Source: JBAYIE01 sp041665785
Lineage (GTDB): Bacteria; Bacteroidota; Bacteroidia; UKL13-3
DNA: 64,000 nucleotides
NCBI GenBank assembly: GCA_041665785.1
Contig: JBAYIE010000023.1
Span: 1 to 64,000 of the forward strand
Reading direction: 5' to 3'
Position 1 is the first letter of the stretch; each line of letters begins with the position of its first letter. Below the pieces are notes generated by a model. The model did not search any database. It saw only the letters and a list, made by a program, of their open reading frames with translations, and had not been told where the DNA came from. Shown here one piece after another: positions 33,418-42,427 of this stretch. A program made the translations under genes and the position numbers.

Positions 33418-36342
33418 CTAATTTTTTTTCTCAATCGCCTCATAAATGGCATCCAGAATGCGGGTGCGAACATTGGTGTCGGCCAGTTTTTTATTGCCGG
33501 CCGAAGGGTAAACGCGATTGCTTAAGAAAACATAAACCAGATCGTATTTCGGATCAGCCCAGGCGCATGTTCCTGTAAATCCGCTGTGTCCAAAAGCCAA
33601 TGGTGATGCTGCCGGACCGATGGGCGACGATTTCTTAGGATCGGTTTCAGGTTTATCAAAGCCGAGTCCACGGCGATTTGTTTTGGAATATTTATGCGTG
33701 AATTCTTTTACTGTACTTTCTTTCAGAATGCGCTTACCGCCATATTCTCCGCCTTGCAAAAGCATTTGCATAATAACGGCAACATCGTTCATGTTGGAAA
33801 ACAATCCTGCATGTCCGCTGATCCCACCCATCATGGCAGCAGCCTGATCGTGTACCGTTCCTGCAATTTGTTCGTTTCTGAAAGTCAGATCAGTTTCTGT
33901 TGGAATGATCCAGTCCTGGTTGATACGGTATAAGGGATTGAATCCGATGGATGAAAGTCCCAGCGGTTTATAAATATGATTGCTCAAATAATTCTCAAAC
34001 GACATTCCACTTACCCTTTCAACCATTTTCATCAGGATCATAAAACCCAGATCGGAATACACATATTTACCGGCTTGATTCACATCCGATCGGATCACTT
34101 CGTTCCAGATAAAATCGTTAAAAGAAGCATGCATATATAAATGCGGTGCAACACGGATGGTATAATTCGAATCAGGTATCGAAGAATAAATCAGTGGATT
34201 GGGTTTGCCTTTTACCAGGGTTTGTTCGTAAAACGGAATAAATGCAGGCAATCCTGCCTGATGCAGCAAAATATCCTGCAGGGTTAAATCGGATTTATTG
34301 GTATTCAACAGTTCAGGCAGATATACAGAAACTTTTACATCGGGTTTAATTTTTCCCTCATCGTGCAAATGCATTACCGCAAGCGTTGTAGCGAGAATTT
34401 TGGTCAGGGAAGCAACATCGTATACATGGTGATTTTTTACTGCCATCGTACTATCGTAAGTATGATACCCGAATGATTTATTGTAAATTACTTTATTGTT
34501 GCGTGCAACCAAAACCTGGCATCCGGGTGTGGCTTTATTGCGTATAGCCTCAGCCACGATGGTATCTATTGAGGAGAATGTAATGGCATCCAGTTCCTGC
34601 TCTTCCGGATAAATGTATTCAAACCTGTTCAATGGTTTGGTGTTTACACCTTGCATCAGTGCATACGACTCACCAACCGTAACCGGCAGTGTGGCTTTTG
34701 CTTTTACCGCGCCAAACAAGACCTGTGCGGTTAACTGGTTATACAATTCTAGATCCTCGTAACCAACGATCACATTGCGGGCCATTTCGAAATGGCGCAG
34801 GATATATGGATTTCCATGCGAAACAAGAATGATTTTTTTTGTAGCATCCTGCAGAAGACGCGTAACAAAATCAATCTGAGGTTGGGTTAATCCAAACTGG
34901 CGTGCTGCAAAACGACTGGTATTTTGAAGGGATACAATGACCAGGTTATATCCTTTTAAGGCAAGGTAAAGACTATCGAAATAGCCCACTTGTTCCTGCT
35001 TGTCGATGCTGAAATAATCGGCCTGCATATAACGCATGGCCATTTCCTGAAAGGGGGTTCCATAACCGGCTCCTGCCGACAAGCACGCAATGTTATACAA
35101 TTCCGGATTTTGAATGGGAATGATTTCATCGTCGTTTCTGGCTACAACAATTCCTTCTTTTATAATGCGTTTGATCATCAGGTTGGCTTCGCAGCAATTC
35201 AGGTCTTCAATCAAATGATCGGTTTCAATGGGTTTATAAGCATTCAAACCGGCCCAGTATTTTGCTTTCAGAACCTTCTTACAACTGTTTTCAATTTGTT
35301 CCCAGGTTAATACACTATCAGTGATATACTGTTTGACCATGGAAATAGCAAAGGGAACATCCTCAACAAATAATAACAGGTCGTTTCCGGCTACCAATGC
35401 ACGCGCTGCAACTTCACCTCCGGGATACAAATCCGCAACACCTTTCATATTCAGTGCATCGGTAATAACAATGCCTTCAAATCCCATCTCATTGCGCAAC
35501 AATTCTGTTACAATCGGATAAGATAAAGAAGATGGGGTATGCGTAGAGTCCAGAGCCGGAACATTCAAATGGGCGATCATCACACTGGTCACATCGTTTT
35601 TGATGAGTTGTTTGAACGGATACAATTCCAGTGAATCCAGGCGTTTGCGGTCAGCGGTTATAACCGGCAGACTATAATGCGAATCTGTTGACACATCTCC
35701 ATGTCCCGGAAAATGTTTGGCACTTGCCAGAATATGCTCGTCCTGCAATCCTTTCATATATTGTATGCCGAGTTTCGAAACCCAAATGCGGTTTTCTCCG
35801 AAAGACCTGTCGTTGATTACCGGATTATCCGGATTGTTGTTGACATCCACATCCGGTGCGAAATTGAAATGAATTCCCATGCGTTTGCATTGCTTGCCAA
35901 CGGTACGTCCAAATGCATACACCAGCTCTTCGTTATGTGCGGCACCCATCACCAATTGTCTGGGAAAAACCGGTGTACTGTCGAGTCGCATAGAGAGTCC
36001 CCACTCTCCATCGATTCCAATCATAAGCGGTACGCTGGACAAGGATTGAAAATAATTGGTAAGCAGCGCCTGACGTGTGGGAGTGCCCTTGAAAAATATC
36101 AGTCCACCCACATGCAGATCACGAATTTTATATGCTACATCTTCAATATGCAATGAATCGCGTGCGGGCCACACATCCACAATCATGAGCTGGGAAATTT
36201 TATCGTCGTCACTCAATGCATTGTAAACTGAATCGATCCATTCGTTGGTTCGATTCCAGTTGATGCTACCTGTTTGCGCAACGAGAAAAGCCGGTAATAG
36301 AAAAAGAATGTGGAATAAAAAAACTTTGGAAATTAAACGCAT
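33418..36342 (-). CDS. Fusion of GH3 beta-N-acetylglucosaminidase (NagZ-like) and class C beta-lactamase-like serine hydrolase
   Basis: The 974-residue protein has a signal peptide ending LVAQ (~23). Residues ~30-380 are a GH3 TIM-barrel with the NagZ loop KHFPGHGDVSTDSH at 209-222 (Asp/His acid-base pair) and nucleophile Asp in VITDALNMKGV. A GH3 C-terminal domain spans ~390-570. Residues ~590-970 are a beta-lactamase/PBP4*-type domain with the SLTK motif (Ser645, Lys648) and the YSDLGF motif. Exported, it probably works on peptidoglycan, cutting GlcNAc-anhydroMurNAc and possibly peptide bonds. The same fusion is widespread in Bacteroidota. It follows the GldE-like gene by 71 nt and may be co-transcribed. 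Confidence 0.9.
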   Translation of the reverse strand: MRLISKVFLFHILFLLPAFLVAQTGSINWNRTNEWIDSVYNALSDDDKISQLMIVDVWPARDSLHIEDVAYKIRDLHVGGLIFFKGTPTRQALLTNYFQSLSSVPLMIGIDGEWGLSMRLDSTPVFPRQLVMGAAHNEELVYAFGRTVGKQCKRMGIHFNFAPDVDVNNNPDNPVINDRSFGENRIWVSKLGIQYMKGLQDEHILASAKHFPGHGDVSTDSHYSLPVITADRKRLDSLELYPFKQLIKNDVTSVMIAHLNVPALDSTHTPSSLSYPIVTELLRNEMGFEGIVITDALNMKGVADLYPGGEVAARALVAGNDLLLFVEDVPFAISMVKQYITDSVLTWEQIENSCKKVLKAKYWAGLNAYKPIETDHLIEDLNCCEANLMIKRIIKEGIVVARNDDEIIPIQNPELYNIACLSAGAGYGTPFQEMAMRYMQADYFSIDKQEQVGYFDSLYLALKGYNLVIVSLQNTSRFAARQFGLTQPQIDFVTRLLQDATKKIILVSHGNPYILRHFEMARNVIVGYEDLELYNQLTAQVLFGAVKAKATLPVTVGESYALMQGVNTKPLNRFEYIYPEEQELDAITFSSIDTIVAEAIRNKATPGCQVLVARNNKVIYNKSFGYHTYDSTMAVKNHHVYDVASLTKILATTLAVMHLHDEGKIKPDVKVSVYLPELLNTNKSDLTLQDILLHQAGLPAFIPFYEQTLVKGKPNPLIYSSIPDSNYTIRVAPHLYMHASFNDFIWNEVIRSDVNQAGKYVYSDLGFMILMKMVERVSGMSFENYLSNHIYKPLGLSSIGFNPLYRINQDWIIPTETDLTFRNEQIAGTVHDQAAAMMGGISGHAGLFSNMNDVAVIMQMLLQGGEYGGKRILKESTVKEFTHKYSKTNRRGLGFDKPETDPKKSSPIGPAASPLAFGHSGFTGTCAWADPKYDLVYVFLSNRVYPSAGNKKLADTNVRTRILDAIYEAIEKKN

Positions 36343-36413
36343 ATGGAAATAAACGAACAAGTGAATACGGAATTATAAGTAAGAAAATGAGAATTGCGAT
36401 TTCAATGCACACT

Positions 36414-37673
36414 TCATTTTTTTACGGTCATTTTTACATCAACGATGCGGGTAAGTTCAATGGCAATAACCGTAAATATAAATTGATCTACTTCAAGCAC
36501 TTCACCACGGCCGGGAATGCTTTCGTGCCGGTTAAAAATATATCCTCCCAGCGTCTGGTAGTCACCTTCCGGTATGTTCAATTCATATTTGTTGTTGAGG
36601 TAATCTATTTCGAGCCGGGCCGAAAACAGATATTCATTTTCTCCGATAACTTTTTCGGTGAGTTGTTCCACATCATGTTCATCTTCAATTTCACCAAAAA
36701 TTTCTTCCATAATATCCTCCAGGGTAACAATACCGGCTGTAATCCCTAACTCATCCACTACGAGCGCAATGCTTTTATGCGAGCGTGAGAATATGTTCAG
36801 CAGATCATTGGCCGATAAAGTTTCTGTAGCGATTTCGATGGGAATCAGTACTGCGCGGATACTGGCCGGAGCTTTAAAGATATCTTTTTGATGCACGTAT
36901 CCGATAATATGATCGACACTGCCCTGATGCACGAGTATTTTAGACAAACCGGTCTCCAGAAACTTTTGGTACAATTCGTCAATGCTTGCCTGAATATTGA
37001 TACTTACCAGTTCGGTGCGTGGAGTCATACAATCGCGCACACGTACATTGGCAAAGTCGAGGGCATTCTTAAACATCTCGGTATCTACATCGGCATCTTC
37101 TTCCAGATCCTCTGCACTATCGGTAATGTATTGATCCAGATCCACCTTACTGAAAACAGGAGTGCTTTCATTGAAATTGAGGCGTAAAAAATTGTTGAGT
37201 ATAAATTTCGAAATCCAGGTTATGAAATGCACGACAGGCCAAAACAGATAATAGAACATAAGGAAAGGAAGCACCAGCAGTCGCAAGGTGATGTCGGGAT
37301 TGATCCGGAACAGCATTTTGGGAATAAACTCTGCAGCCACCAGCACAATGGCTGTTGAAACAATGGTCGAAATGAAAAGCAACAGGAATTGATTGTTGGA
37401 TGTAAACGGTAATAAAGTCAGCAATATTGGCTCAATGAATTCGGCCATATATACGCCATACACTACCAGGCCAATATTGGTTCCAACCAGCGTTGTACTT
37501 ACAAAACGGGAAGGATTGCCTACAAACGGAGATAACAAACGCGAAGCATAATTGCCTTGTTTGCTTTTGAGTTCAATGAGTAATTTATTGGAGGAAATAA
37601 AGGCAATTTCCATGCCTGAGAAAAAGGCCGAAACAACGATGCTGATAAGGATGACAAGGATGTTGATTTCCAC
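36414..37673 (-). CDS. gldE: GldE/CorC-type membrane protein: CNNM, CBS pair, transporter-associated domain
   Basis: The 419-residue protein has an N-terminal CNNM membrane domain with about four hydrophobic helices (FFSGMEIAFISSNK, residues ~18-31, is the family signature). Two CBS domains follow (~200-320, starting VRDCMTPRTELVS and ending ITAGIVTLEDIMEEIFGE), then a C-terminal CorC_HlyC domain (~340-419). Members include magnesium/cobalt efflux proteins and GldE, a gliding-associated lipoprotein helper. T9SS genes in the window make the GldE name plausible, but a general CorC-type transporter is equally possible. It is divergent from the PorV/PorQ-type gene. Confidence 0.8.
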   Translation of the reverse strand: MEINILVILISIVVSAFFSGMEIAFISSNKLLIELKSKQGNYASRLLSPFVGNPSRFVSTTLVGTNIGLVVYGVYMAEFIEPILLTLLPFTSNNQFLLLFISTIVSTAIVLVAAEFIPKMLFRINPDITLRLLVLPFLMFYYLFWPVVHFITWISKFILNNFLRLNFNESTPVFSKVDLDQYITDSAEDLEEDADVDTEMFKNALDFANVRVRDCMTPRTELVSINIQASIDELYQKFLETGLSKILVHQGSVDHIIGYVHQKDIFKAPASIRAVLIPIEIATETLSANDLLNIFSRSHKSIALVVDELGITAGIVTLEDIMEEIFGEIEDEHDVEQLTEKVIGENEYLFSARLEIDYLNNKYELNIPEGDYQTLGGYIFNRHESIPGRGEVLEVDQFIFTVIAIELTRIVDVKMTVKK

Positions 37674-37757
37674 CTGCCAAATATATTACTATTTGCTGTT
37701 TAAATGGTGCAAAGGGGATTCAAGCTTACTCACATTTTTTTTATACCTTGCTGCTTC

Positions 37758-38765
37758 ATGCACCGCTTATTGTATGTTTTTCTGTTCATGTTGGTTCTTC
37801 AACCGGGTAATCTTTGCGCCCAGGTACTGCCAACTTTTGGCAATTCACGCACAGGGGGTTCAGGAATGCAATTCCTTAAAATAGCTCCCGACGCCCGGTC
37901 CCTTTCTATGGGAAACAGTGGTGTTGCTACAGTTCAGGATTTATCTGCGATTTATTGGAACCCGGCAGCCATTTCATATCTCGATACCGGAAAGGTAAAT
38001 GCAATGCTTGCACATACACTGTATTTCGGCGATGTGCAGGCCAATTATGCAGCGGTAGCAAAACGGGTTGGTCAACTATCGTCGCTGGCTATTGGCGTGA
38101 TGTCTATGCAATACGGTACCATGAATGAAACAACGGAATTTGATCCCAAGGGAACCGGTCGTACTTTTTCCGTCACCAGCTATGCCATCCATTTGGCTTA
38201 TTCGCGTATCCTCACGCAAAACTTCTCCTTTGGACTCAACGGTAAATTTGCAAACGAGGGGTTTGCCGGTGTTCAGATCAACAATGTATTATTCGATTTG
38301 GGATTATTGTACAATATCGGAGTAATGAATACCCGATTCGGGGTTTCGTTCAGCAATTTTGGTTTCAATGTTTCGCCATCCGGTTCGGTTACATTGATCA
38401 AATTCAGCGGAGAACAGGAACTGAATAATTTTACAGACATTTCGGTCCCGGCCTTGTTTCGAATCGGAGCTGCTTTTGATCCGCTCAAACGCGGTGATCA
38501 CCGCATATCTGTGAGCGGACAATTAAATCATCCAACAGATAACAACGAAACCTATGCATTGGGGAGCGAATACAGTTACCTCAACCTGGCGTTTTTCAGA
38601 ACCGGTTACGAATTTAAATCCGATGCCGGCTATGCTTTTCCTTCAGTTGGTTTAGGCATGAAACTAAACTGGAGATTTCTGGTAACACGCATCGATTATG
38701 GGTTTTTGGCCAAAAACACATTGGGTAATGTCAATCGTCTTACCTTATCTTTCACATTGAAATGA
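37758..38765 (+). CDS. PorV/PorQ-family outer-membrane barrel protein
   Basis: The 335-residue protein has a signal peptide ending LCAQ (~22). A FadL-like barrel begins with the PorV/PorQ family signature FLKIAPDARSLSMGNSGVAT and then YWNPAAISYL. The strands run to a terminal LTLSFTLK. PorV is the T9SS outer-membrane shuttle that carries cargo to the attachment complex; PorQ acts in release. The local context (an overlapping lipoprotein gene) is not the usual porV-porU pair, so it may be a paralogue. The start is the ATG that gives a clean signal peptide. Confidence 0.8.
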   Translation: MHRLLYVFLFMLVLQPGNLCAQVLPTFGNSRTGGSGMQFLKIAPDARSLSMGNSGVATVQDLSAIYWNPAAISYLDTGKVNAMLAHTLYFGDVQANYAAVAKRVGQLSSLAIGVMSMQYGTMNETTEFDPKGTGRTFSVTSYAIHLAYSRILTQNFSFGLNGKFANEGFAGVQINNVLFDLGLLYNIGVMNTRFGVSFSNFGFNVSPSGSVTLIKFSGEQELNNFTDISVPALFRIGAAFDPLKRGDHRISVSGQLNHPTDNNETYALGSEYSYLNLAFFRTGYEFKSDAGYAFPSVGLGMKLNWRFLVTRIDYGFLAKNTLGNVNRLTLSFTLK

Positions 38766-40003
38766 GTTATCGTAATTTTTTTGTTGGCTGTATTTGCATG
38801 TTCCTGTTGGGCTCGTGTTCAGCTTTGTTTGGAGAAAAGGAAGATACAACAGTAAGCGATGTGATGGAGCAGGGAGCCATCGACCCGAATCTGAATCCTC
38901 AAAGCGTGGGCTATGTTCCAATTACTCCATTTTTTACCGGTTTCAGCAATCCGGTTGATATTGTGGTGGGGTATGATGAATTGATCTATGTGGTAGATGA
39001 TAACGGATTAAATATACTCGATTTAAAAGGAACCCGATCTCAGATTATTCCGATACCCGGTGCCACAGATGTGGTGCAGGACCGCCGTTTGCATACCTAT
39101 GTTTGCGGTCGTATAGACCTCCCCCGCGGACCCGGTGGAAGCATGGTAAATCTTCCGGCGGTGTATCATCTGATCAATACGGCCAGTGGAAATGCACAAA
39201 TCATCGATACCTTGATTCATCCCGATTGCGACGAATCCCGTCAATCCACCCAACTCGATCCGGTCAACGATCCGCTGGTACGCTTTACCGGATTAACAGC
39301 TTTGCATAACAATACGTTATACGTTGCCCGAACCGGCCCCAAAAACGATATCAATTCATTCATTCGCCCTGATAATGGTGTATTGGTTTACGATGCACAG
39401 GGAATCAATATCGGTTATTCATCGGGGTTGAATCCGGTTGCTTCCAGTTTAAAATCCAGTGTAGGCATATCCTCTATCAGCGGCCTGGCAGGTCCACCAC
39501 AAAAAGAACAAGGCATCAGCACCTCCAAGAATTTTTTAATTACACTTACTGATTCAACAACTACACTGGAGTATCGCGTGCTCATGATTACGGTGTATGA
39601 TGATCCCGACCTCGGCACACAATATACCGAAACGCCTTCTTTGTTAAACTTTGATTATACCAAAGCCAATCGTTTTATGTACGAATCGTTCCGGTTTAAG
39701 AAGCCCGAAGATTGCTTTATTTCTCCCGACAACCTGCAATATCATTTTGTGGTCGACAGCGAAACCGATTCACTTTATATTTTTACCAACCTCGGTTATG
39801 AAGGAGTTAATGCTCCGGCCACTTCAGCCAGCCGCAAACAGGTGATAGTTTCATTTGGGGGGGCCGGTTTGGATGGAACCGGAAGTGGTCCATTCTCGTT
39901 CAACGATCCAAGCGGGGTTTGCTATTATAAACGCATGGTGTATGTAGCTGATAAAAAGAACAACCGTATTTGCCGTTTTCGGCTGAATACGGATCTGGAG
40001 TAA
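38762..40003 (+). CDS. Lipoprotein with NHL-type beta-propeller
   Basis: The 413-residue protein has a lipobox LLGSC (Cys ~19). The body shows propeller-blade patterns: FSNPVDIVVGYDELIYVVDD near the start, DCFISPDNLQYHFVVDS, and FNDPSGVCYYKRMVYVADKK then NRICRFRL at the end, like NHL repeats. Its start overlaps the PorV/PorQ-type stop by ATGA, so the two are coupled and probably act together at the outer membrane. No enzyme motif seen. Confidence 0.75.
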   Translation: MSYRNFFVGCICMFLLGSCSALFGEKEDTTVSDVMEQGAIDPNLNPQSVGYVPITPFFTGFSNPVDIVVGYDELIYVVDDNGLNILDLKGTRSQIIPIPGATDVVQDRRLHTYVCGRIDLPRGPGGSMVNLPAVYHLINTASGNAQIIDTLIHPDCDESRQSTQLDPVNDPLVRFTGLTALHNNTLYVARTGPKNDINSFIRPDNGVLVYDAQGINIGYSSGLNPVASSLKSSVGISSISGLAGPPQKEQGISTSKNFLITLTDSTTTLEYRVLMITVYDDPDLGTQYTETPSLLNFDYTKANRFMYESFRFKKPEDCFISPDNLQYHFVVDSETDSLYIFTNLGYEGVNAPATSASRKQVIVSFGGAGLDGTGSGPFSFNDPSGVCYYKRMVYVADKKNNRICRFRLNTDLE

Positions 40004-40046
40004 ATAAGGCATTCGATCCGGCTCAATTACTGGCTGGTATTATTCA

Positions 40047-40086
40047 TTTGTTATTTAAAATCCACTACTTACCTTTGACGTAAGTA
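40047..40086 (+). promoter_or_regulatory. higBA promoter and overlapping operator
   Basis: TTTG (40047-40050), a 19-nt spacer and TACCTTTG (40070-40077) match the Bacteroidota TTTG-N19-TAnnTTTG promoter exactly. A perfect inverted repeat TACTTAC-N7-GTAAGTA (40066-40086) straddles the -7 element, the expected position of a HigA autorepression site. Transcription would start ~19 nt before the higB ATG. Confidence 0.75.
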
Positions 40087-40101
40087 ACGTATTGCGAAAC
40101 T

Positions 40102-40383
40102 ATGCTGGTATCCTTTGGCGGAAAGGTCACAAAGAAAATTTGGGAAGGCGAAAAAGTTAAAGATTTGCCGGCAGAACTTCAGGAAGTAGCACGAAGGAAA
40201 CTTAGAATGTTAAATAATTCTCAGGATATAAATGACCTGCTCATACCCCCATCGAACAGACTGGAAAAACTGAAGGGGAATTGGAAGGAATTTTATTCCA
40301 TTCGGATAAACAAACAATGGAGAATTGTTTTTAAATGGAACAAGGGTAATGCAGAAGAAGTTGAAATTATAGATTATCACTAA
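40102..40383 (+). CDS. higB: HigB-type toxin (RelE/ParE superfamily)
   Basis: The 93-residue protein fits the HigB mRNA interferase: basic, with the order helix-helix (LPAELQEVARRKLRML), the LIPPSNRLEKLKG segment, the strand EFYSIRINKQWRIVFKW and a terminal VEIIDYH. Family members cleave mRNA at the ribosome. The toxin-first order with the antitoxin 10 nt downstream is typical of higBA. Confidence 0.92.
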   Translation: MLVSFGGKVTKKIWEGEKVKDLPAELQEVARRKLRMLNNSQDINDLLIPPSNRLEKLKGNWKEFYSIRINKQWRIVFKWNKGNAEEVEIIDYH

Positions 40384-40393
40384 ACGTAATACA

Positions 40394-40693
40394 ATGAAAA
40401 CATTAAAAAACATTCATCCTGGAGAGATTTTGCTGGAAGAATTTTTATCGCCCTTAGAAATAACCGCTTACAAGTTGGCCAAAGACATAGGTATTCCGCA
40501 AACACGCGTTTCTGCAATTCTCAAAGGAAGGAGACGAATAACAGCAGACACAGCACTCCGGCTTTCTATGTATTTCGGGAATTCAGCAAAATTCTGGCTT
40601 GGAATTCAGGATGATTTCGACATTGAAGAGGAAAGAAGAATGAATCAATCAACATTCAAAGCGATTAAGCAATATCAAAAGACAGCGGCTTAA
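40394..40693 (+). CDS. higA: HigA-type antitoxin (XRE family)
   Basis: The 99-residue protein begins with the HigA signature HPGEILLEEFL. An HTH follows (YKLAKDIGIPQTRVSAILKG, RRITADTALRL) and then FGNSAKFWLGIQDDFD, the conserved HigA C-terminal helix. It neutralises HigB and represses the operon by binding the palindrome that overlaps the promoter. Confidence 0.93.
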   Translation: MKTLKNIHPGEILLEEFLSPLEITAYKLAKDIGIPQTRVSAILKGRRRITADTALRLSMYFGNSAKFWLGIQDDFDIEEERRMNQSTFKAIKQYQKTAA

Positions 40694-40745
40694 ATAGGGG
40701 CAGCATATATTTTGAAATATGACCGTTGATGTAGGTTGGATAGAA

Positions 40746-42050
40746 TTACGATTCTTTCGTCCAGTTCGCACGGTCCATCGGCGAAAACTGCCACGGTGCC
40801 TGATTGTTTTCCAGATTATTGAACATCATATTCAGACTTTGCGGTGAGGCGCTCTGTTCCATTACTTTATAACGGCGCATTTCTACGATAATTTCCATCG
40901 GATTGATATTTACCGGGCAGGCTTCAACACAGGCATTGCAGGTATTGCAGGCCCACAATTCTTCTTCGGAAATATAAGAATGCAGGTTTTTTCCATCATC
41001 GGAAAAGGAGCCGTTTTTATCGATATTTCTTCCAACTTCTTCTAACCGGTCGCGCACATCCATCACAATTTTGCGAGGCGATAATTTTTTACCCGTTATG
41101 TTTTGCGGACAACTCGACGTACATCGTCCACACTCAGTACAGGTATAAGCATCCATCAGGTTTTTCCAGGTGAGGTCGCTTACGTCTTTTACCCCAAAGG
41201 AAGTGGGAGGTTGATAACCTTCGGGAGGTGCAGCCGCCTGGTCAAGCATTAATTTCACCTCCTGCGTAACCGAAGCCATATTGTTGAGTTGTCCTTTTTT
41301 GTGCAGGTTGGAGTACCAGGTATTCGGGAAAGCCATGATGATATGGAAATGCTTGCTGAACGGCAGGTAATTCAAAAACGCCAGAATTCCGATGATATGA
41401 AACCACCAGCAGATACGTTCGATGAGTAGAAGTGAAGAGGCAGAATAACCCGATAGCAGGGGAGTCAGCAACCAACTACTGATGGGAAATGATCCCGCTT
41501 TGAAATAATGCGGATCACCGGATGCCTGCAGGAGTTGATCGGCCGCATTCATTTTCAGCAATGCACCCATCAACACAATTTCGATAAATAAAATAGTAGC
41601 AGCATCGCGGTTGGGGAATCCTATGAGTTCGGGATTGGTAAAGCGTTTTACTTTTACTACAAAACGGCGCAACAAAAATATAACACAGGCAATAAGTGTG
41701 AAGAAGGCCAGAATTTCAAAAAAACCGATGGCCAGGTTGTATATCCCGCCTAAAGCCGATAATGCACGATGTGTTCCAAACAGTCCGTCGATCATGATCT
41801 CCAGCACCTCAATATTGATCAGAATAAATCCGGCATATACTATAAAATGCAGTACAAACGGAACCGGACGTGCAGCCATTTTGGTTTGCCCGAATGCCAC
41901 ACGCAACATGGTTTTAAAACGCAGGGGTTTGTTGTCCGACAAATCAATGTCCTTCCCCAGATTGATATTTCTTCTGATTTTGCCGACATTTTTGGCAAAG
42001 AGGTAAATGGCAGAGCCTAACAGGACTATAAAGAGGAGTTGCGCTATCAT
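40746..42050 (-). CDS. Membrane (Fe-S) oxidoreductase subunit with NarI-like domain and two 4Fe-4S clusters
   Basis: The 434-residue protein has about six transmembrane helices in the first ~255 residues (first at 2-18, then ~65-85, 105-130, 150-165, 190-250), resembling NarI/HdrE-type cytochrome b. The C-terminal part carries two CxxCxxCxxxC motifs, CTECGRCTSSCP and CNTCNACVEACP. It likely passes electrons between the quinone pool and a soluble partner. In related genomes I expect a CCG-domain (HdrD-like) gene to follow it; here higBA lies downstream on the opposite strand and no partner is seen. Confidence 0.85.
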   Translation of the reverse strand: MIAQLLFIVLLGSAIYLFAKNVGKIRRNINLGKDIDLSDNKPLRFKTMLRVAFGQTKMAARPVPFVLHFIVYAGFILINIEVLEIMIDGLFGTHRALSALGGIYNLAIGFFEILAFFTLIACVIFLLRRFVVKVKRFTNPELIGFPNRDAATILFIEIVLMGALLKMNAADQLLQASGDPHYFKAGSFPISSWLLTPLLSGYSASSLLLIERICWWFHIIGILAFLNYLPFSKHFHIIMAFPNTWYSNLHKKGQLNNMASVTQEVKLMLDQAAAPPEGYQPPTSFGVKDVSDLTWKNLMDAYTCTECGRCTSSCPQNITGKKLSPRKIVMDVRDRLEEVGRNIDKNGSFSDDGKNLHSYISEEELWACNTCNACVEACPVNINPMEIIVEMRRYKVMEQSASPQSLNMMFNNLENNQAPWQFSPMDRANWTKES

Positions 42051-42189
42051 AGGAAATGATTGGTGGATACAAGTATAAGAAAGTTCGCCGGAGCCTTAAA
42101 GTAAAAGTAAATTTAAATTTTGTTTGCACCGTATTTGGATAATAAATACATTTGCAGCCCTGTGAATTTGCCGATTTGAAGTTGGAAGG

Positions 42190-42321
42190 CAGGGAGAGGG
42201 AGAGGATGAGGGAGAGGGAAAATATTGGTGCGGTAGCTTTCCCGATAGTTATCAGGATGGTAGAGCGAATGTAGAGAGAATGAAAAAGGGAGAGGGAGAG
42301 GGATAATATTGGTGCGGTAGC
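42190..42321. repeat. GA-rich segment with partial tRNA-Phe duplication
   Basis: The sequence GAGAGGG(a)AATATTGGTGCGGTAGCT occurs at ~42211-42237 and again at 42295-42321, where it forms the start of tRNA-Phe. The first copy then diverges, but keeps TGGTAGAGCGA near 42260. It looks like a decayed 5' tRNA duplicate, embedded in GGGAGAGGGAGAGG repeats. Confidence 0.6.
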
Positions 42322-42383
42322 TCAGTTGGTAGAGCAAAAGACTGAAAATCTTTGTGTCGGGGGTTCGATTCCCTCCCACACCA
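42311..42383 (+). tRNA. tRNA-Phe (GAA)
   Basis: This is a complete cloverleaf of 73 nt: acceptor GGTGCGG/CCACACC with discriminator A, D arm GCTC...GAGC, anticodon stem AAAGA/TCTTT with loop CTGAAAA (anticodon GAA), variable GTGTC, and T arm GGGGG-TTCGATT-CCCTC. The acceptor has a C5-A68 mismatch. CCA is not encoded beyond the discriminator (ACGGG follows). A terminator follows 11 nt later. Confidence 0.95.
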
Positions 42384-42394
42384 CGGGTAAAATC

Positions 42395-42427
42395 AAAAGG
42401 TTGGTGACGAAGTCACCAACCTTTTTT
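42395..42427 (+). terminator. Rho-independent terminator after tRNA-Phe
   Basis: Perfect 14-bp arms AAAAGGTTGGTGAC and GTCACCAACCTTTT surround a three-base loop and lead into a T tract. Confidence 0.93.
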
